Source: Modestobacter sp. L9-4
Lineage (GTDB): Bacteria; Actinomycetota; Actinomycetes; Mycobacteriales; Geodermatophilaceae
Length of the DNA stretch: 64,000 bases
Direction: 5' to 3'
Assembly (NCBI RefSeq): GCF_019112525.1
Contig: NZ_CP077800.1
Location: 1,922,001-1,986,000 of the forward strand
Shown here in pieces: positions 61,297-64,000 of this stretch. The position numbers were made by a program, and so were the translations under genes. Each line of letters opens with the position of its first letter. Positions within the stretch are counted from its first letter, which is position 1. Under the pieces are notes generated by a model. The model worked only from the letters and a program-made list of their open reading frames with translations. It was not told the DNA's origin and did no database searches.

Positions 61297-62147
61297 CCGC
61301 CCGGGCCGAGCCCCGGTCCGGCCGGGCCCTGCTGCTCGTCCTGCCGGCGCTGCTGCCGGTGCTCGTCGTGGTCGGCGCCGCGCTGGTCTCGGCGGTGCTG
61401 CTGAGCCTGGGCCTGACCCCGCTGGTCGGGGTGCCCCGGCTGTCGCTGGACGCCTGGCGGGCCGCGGCGCCCGACCTGGGGACGTCGACCCGGCTGTCCC
61501 TGGCCATCGCGGCCGGCTCCACCGCCGTGGCCGCCGCTGTCGGTCTGGCCCTGGCGCTGGCAACGACGGCGGCGGTGCGGCGCAGCAGGCTGCTGGCCAC
61601 GCTCAGCGCGCTCACCGTCCCGGTGCCGCACCTGGTCGGGGCGGCCGGCATGGGCCTGCTGCTGGCCGACGCCGGCTTCCTCCCCCGCCTGCTGGGCATC
61701 GCCCCGGGTGACTGGCCGGCGCTGGTGGGCGGCCGCTGGTGGGTCGCGGTGGGCGCGGAGTACGCGTGGAAGGAGTCCGCGTTCATCGCCCTGGTGGTGG
61801 CCGGGGTGCTGTCCACCCGGGCGGCGTCCTACGCCGAGACCGCCGCGCTGCTGGGCGCCGGCCGCTGGGCGCGGTTCCGGCACGTCACGCTGCCGCTGGC
61901 CGCCCCGGCGCTGGCCTCGGCGGCCGCGGTGAGCTTCGTCTACACGCTGGGCTCCTACGAGGTGGCCGCACTGCTGGGCCGCCCGTACCCCGAGCCGCTG
62001 CCGGTGATCGCCGTGCGGCTGTTCACCTCCATCGACCTCGCCGCCCGGCCGCAGGCCGCCGCGGTCGCGGTGACCACCTCCGTGCTCGGGCTGGTCGTGG
62101 TGCTCGCCTCGCTGCGGTTCCTGCGCCGGCTGGCGGCCGAGCAGTGA
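61293..62147 (+). CDS. ABC transporter permease (N-terminal half of YnjC-like)
   Basis: A 284-residue permease with about six TM helices. The EAA-type loop facing the ATPase is AETAALLGAGRWARFRHVTLPLAAPAL. Others are TVPVPHLVGAAGMGLLLAD and GSYEVAALLGRPYPEPLPV. In E. coli YnjC is a single fused protein of about 510 residues; here it is split into this gene and the next. GTG at 61293 overlaps the binding-protein stop by 4 bp. Confidence 0.9.
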   Translation: MTARAEPRSGRALLLVLPALLPVLVVVGAALVSAVLLSLGLTPLVGVPRLSLDAWRAAAPDLGTSTRLSLAIAAGSTAVAAAVGLALALATTAAVRRSRLLATLSALTVPVPHLVGAAGMGLLLADAGFLPRLLGIAPGDWPALVGGRWWVAVGAEYAWKESAFIALVVAGVLSTRAASYAETAALLGAGRWARFRHVTLPLAAPALASAAAVSFVYTLGSYEVAALLGRPYPEPLPVIAVRLFTSIDLAARPQAAAVAVTTSVLGLVVVLASLRFLRRLAAEQ

Positions 62148-62923
62148 CCGCGCCGGTGGTGGCCTCCCGGGCCGGCCGGGGTGCGCTGGTGGTCTGGCTG
62201 GTGCTGCCCCTGGTGCCGCTGCTGCTGTGGGCGTTCGCCGACCGGTGGTCGGCCCCGGCACTGCTGCCCCAGGCCTGGGGCAGCAGCGGGCTGCGCGAGG
62301 CCCGGGCGCGGGGCCTGGGCGCGGCCCTCGGCCGGTCGACCGTGCTCGGCCTGGCGGTCGCGGTGCTGGCCACCCCGCTGGGTGCGCTGGCCGGCCGGGC
62401 GCTGACCACCCGGGGCGTGCCCGCACCCGGTGCCCTGCTGGCCGTGCTGCTGTCCCCGCTCGTGCTCCCCCCGTTCGCCGTCGCGCTGGGGCTGGACGTG
62501 CTGCTGCTGCGGCTGCGCGTGCCCGGCGAGGTCGGGGTCGTGGCGCTGCTGACCGTGGCCGCGGTCCCGTACACGACGATCGTCATGCGCGCGGCGTACG
62601 CCGCCCACGACCGCCACTACGAGGAGGAGGCCCGGGTGCTCGGCGCGACCGCGTGGCAGACCGTGCGCGCCGTCCAGCTGCCGATGCTGGCACCCGCGCT
62701 GGCGGGCGCGGCCTTCCTGGCGTTCCTGGCCGGCTGGAGCGACTACGTGGTGACCCTGCTGGTCGGCGGTGGCCGGCTGGTCACCCTGCCGGTGCTGATC
62801 GCCGCGGCGGCCTCGGCGACCGGCAACGACGCCCAGGTCGCGGTGCTGGCGCTGACCTCCGTGCTGCCGCCGGTGGTGCTGCTGCTGGTCGTCGGCTCGA
62901 TCGGCCGGCGGGCACGGCGGTGA
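62144..62923 (+). CDS. ABC transporter permease (C-terminal half of YnjC-like)
   Basis: A 259-residue permease with about six TM helices. The EAA loop is YEEEARVLGATAWQTVRAVQLPMLAPALAG, then AFLAGWSDYVVTLLVGGGRLVTLPVLI. It pairs with the preceding permease. GTG start at 62144 overlaps the previous stop, and its stop overlaps the ATPase start; both overlaps are GTGA. Confidence 0.9.
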   Translation: MTAPVVASRAGRGALVVWLVLPLVPLLLWAFADRWSAPALLPQAWGSSGLREARARGLGAALGRSTVLGLAVAVLATPLGALAGRALTTRGVPAPGALLAVLLSPLVLPPFAVALGLDVLLLRLRVPGEVGVVALLTVAAVPYTTIVMRAAYAAHDRHYEEEARVLGATAWQTVRAVQLPMLAPALAGAAFLAFLAGWSDYVVTLLVGGGRLVTLPVLIAAAASATGNDAQVAVLALTSVLPPVVLLLVVGSIGRRARR

Positions 62924-64000
62924 GCGGCGCGCTGCAGCTCACCGGGCTGACCCGGCTGCACGGGACGGTGCCCGCGCTGGCGGACCTCACGCTCGCCGTC
63001 CCGGCCGGCTCGTGCGTCGCCGTCCTCGGGCCGTCGGGCTCGGGCAAGAGCACGGTGCTGCGGCTGACCGCCGGGCTCGACGCCCCGACCAGCGGCAGCG
63101 TGCACCTCGACGGGCGCGACCTGGCCGGTGTCGTCCCCGAGCGGCGCGGCATGGCGATGGTGTTCCAGCGGCCGCTGCTGTTCCCCCACCTGTCGGTGCG
63201 GGACAACGTCGGGTTCGCCGACCGGGTGCGCGGGGTGCCCCGTCGGCGCGCCCGCGAGCGCGCCGAGCACTACCTGGACCTGGTGCAGCTGGCCGGCTAC
63301 GGCGGCCGGCCCGCGCGGGCGCTGTCCGGCGGGCAGGAGCAGCGGGTGGCGCTGGCCCGTGCGCTGGCCGCCGAGCCTGCGGTGCTGCTGCTCGACGAGC
63401 CGTTCAGCGCCCTGGACACCGCGCTGCGCGCCGAGATGCACGAGCTGGTCGCGGGCCTCCGCCAGCGCGTGGACACCACCGTCCTGCTGGTCACCCACGA
63501 CCCGGCCGAGGCCGACGTGCTGGCCGACACCGTCGCGGTCCTCGACCACGGCCGCCTGCAGCAGCACGGCCCGCTGCGCGAGCTCTACGCCGCACCCCGC
63601 TCGCTGGCGGTCAGCCGGCTGCTGGGCGGGCGCACCGAGGTGCCCGGCACGGTCTCCGGTGGCCGGCACTCCTCCGCGCTCGGCGTCCTGTCGCTGCCCA
63701 CGCCGACGCCCGACGGTGCCGGTGTGCTCGTCGTGCGGCCCGAGGCGGTCACCGTCACGGCACCCGGCGACCCCGGCGCCGACGTCCGGGGCACGGTCGT
63801 GCGGGTCCGCCGGCGCGGGCTGCGCGCCCTGGTCACCGTGGAGGTCACCGGCCCGGGCGGGACGACGACCGTCGACGGCGAGCTGGCCCCCGGGGAGGAG
63901 CTGCCGGTCGGGGCGCCGGTGGGGCTGCGGCTCCCCCTCGCCGACCGGTGCGTCGTGCCCCCGGCCGGCGACGCCGTGCCCCCGGCCGGCGTCCCGGTAC
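62920..64000 (+). CDS. ABC transporter ATPase (YnjD-like), 3' end beyond window
   Basis: At least 360 residues, still open at the window edge. Walker A GPSGSGKST (about residues 38-46), Q-loop MVFQRPLLFPHL, signature ALSGGQEQRVALARALA, Walker B VLLLDEPFSALD and switch His in LLVTHDPAEAD. After about residue 240 comes a MalK/PotA-like TOBE regulatory region (VLVVRPEAVTVTAPG). Inside the 3' end, CCCCCGGCCGGCG is repeated with a 21-bp period. GTG at 62920 overlaps the permease stop. Completes a YnjBCD-type importer. Confidence 0.92.
   Translation, partial: MSGALQLTGLTRLHGTVPALADLTLAVPAGSCVAVLGPSGSGKSTVLRLTAGLDAPTSGSVHLDGRDLAGVVPERRGMAMVFQRPLLFPHLSVRDNVGFADRVRGVPRRRARERAEHYLDLVQLAGYGGRPARALSGGQEQRVALARALAAEPAVLLLDEPFSALDTALRAEMHELVAGLRQRVDTTVLLVTHDPAEADVLADTVAVLDHGRLQQHGPLRELYAAPRSLAVSRLLGGRTEVPGTVSGGRHSSALGVLSLPTPTPDGAGVLVVRPEAVTVTAPGDPGADVRGTVVRVRRRGLRALVTVEVTGPGGTTTVDGELAPGEELPVGAPVGLRLPLADRCVVPPAGDAVPPAGVPV

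Overview
The window is about 74% G+C by eye, with GTG starts nearly as common as ATG and many 4-bp start/stop overlaps. Together with DUF222-HNH, DUF2277, SigE-like and MSMEG_05xx-type families, this points to a high-GC actinobacterium. Geodermatophilaceae (Blastococcus, Modestobacter, Geodermatophilus) is my best guess, but it is inference and no rRNA or marker gene is present. No tRNA, rRNA, insertion sequence, prophage or CRISPR was found. About 62 protein genes are supported, the first and last cut by the window edges.

Layout. 0.0-10.3 kb: mixed housekeeping and stress genes, including a thioredoxin-type glutathione peroxidase, a YgiB/YgiC-like pair, and an 881-residue NhaA antiporter fused to a DsbA-like domain, a cyclic-nucleotide-binding fold and a thioredoxin-like tail. 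10.4-15.1 kb: DUF222-HNH protein, a noncoding array of about 42-bp repeats, DUF2277 plus acyl-CoA dehydrogenase, and an endo/exonuclease/phosphatase. 15.2-18.2 kb: FecCD-type iron-siderophore importer (two permeases plus ATPase) behind an IdeR-like box. 18.2-30.3 kb: chemoreceptor, MscS channel, alcohol dehydrogenase, threonine-aldolase-like enzyme, front-end-type desaturase, membrane-tethered sigma-like protein, NAD(P)H-hydrate dehydratase, NlpC/P60 hydrolase.

31.0-39.0 kb is the most distinctive block: an eight-gene minus-strand operon of the Nit1C / MSMEG_0565-0572 / sll0783-type nitrogen-starvation cluster (amidohydrolase, Sll0783-like protein, radical SAM, GNAT-AIR fusion, carbon-nitrogen hydrolase, flavoprotein, a second carbon-nitrogen hydrolase that has lost two catalytic residues, glycosyltransferase). 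Below it lie a 14-bp stem-loop and a six-cysteine small protein whose N-terminus resembles a peptide-natural-product leader.

39.4-48.9 kb: DoxX protein, epoxide-hydrolase-like enzyme, TldD/PmbA-type pair, cupin, GlxA-type regulator, a CPA1 antiporter ending in a ubiquitin-protease-type zinc finger next to a free-standing copy of that finger, and an SDR divergent from a MarR regulator. 49-57.7 kb: regulator-target pairs with visible palindromic operators, and an SDR/SnoaL-like/MFS/MBL/TetR operon. 57.8-64 kb: MerA-like disulfide oxidoreductase, CDP-alcohol phosphatidyltransferase, and a YnjBCD-like ABC importer running off the right end.
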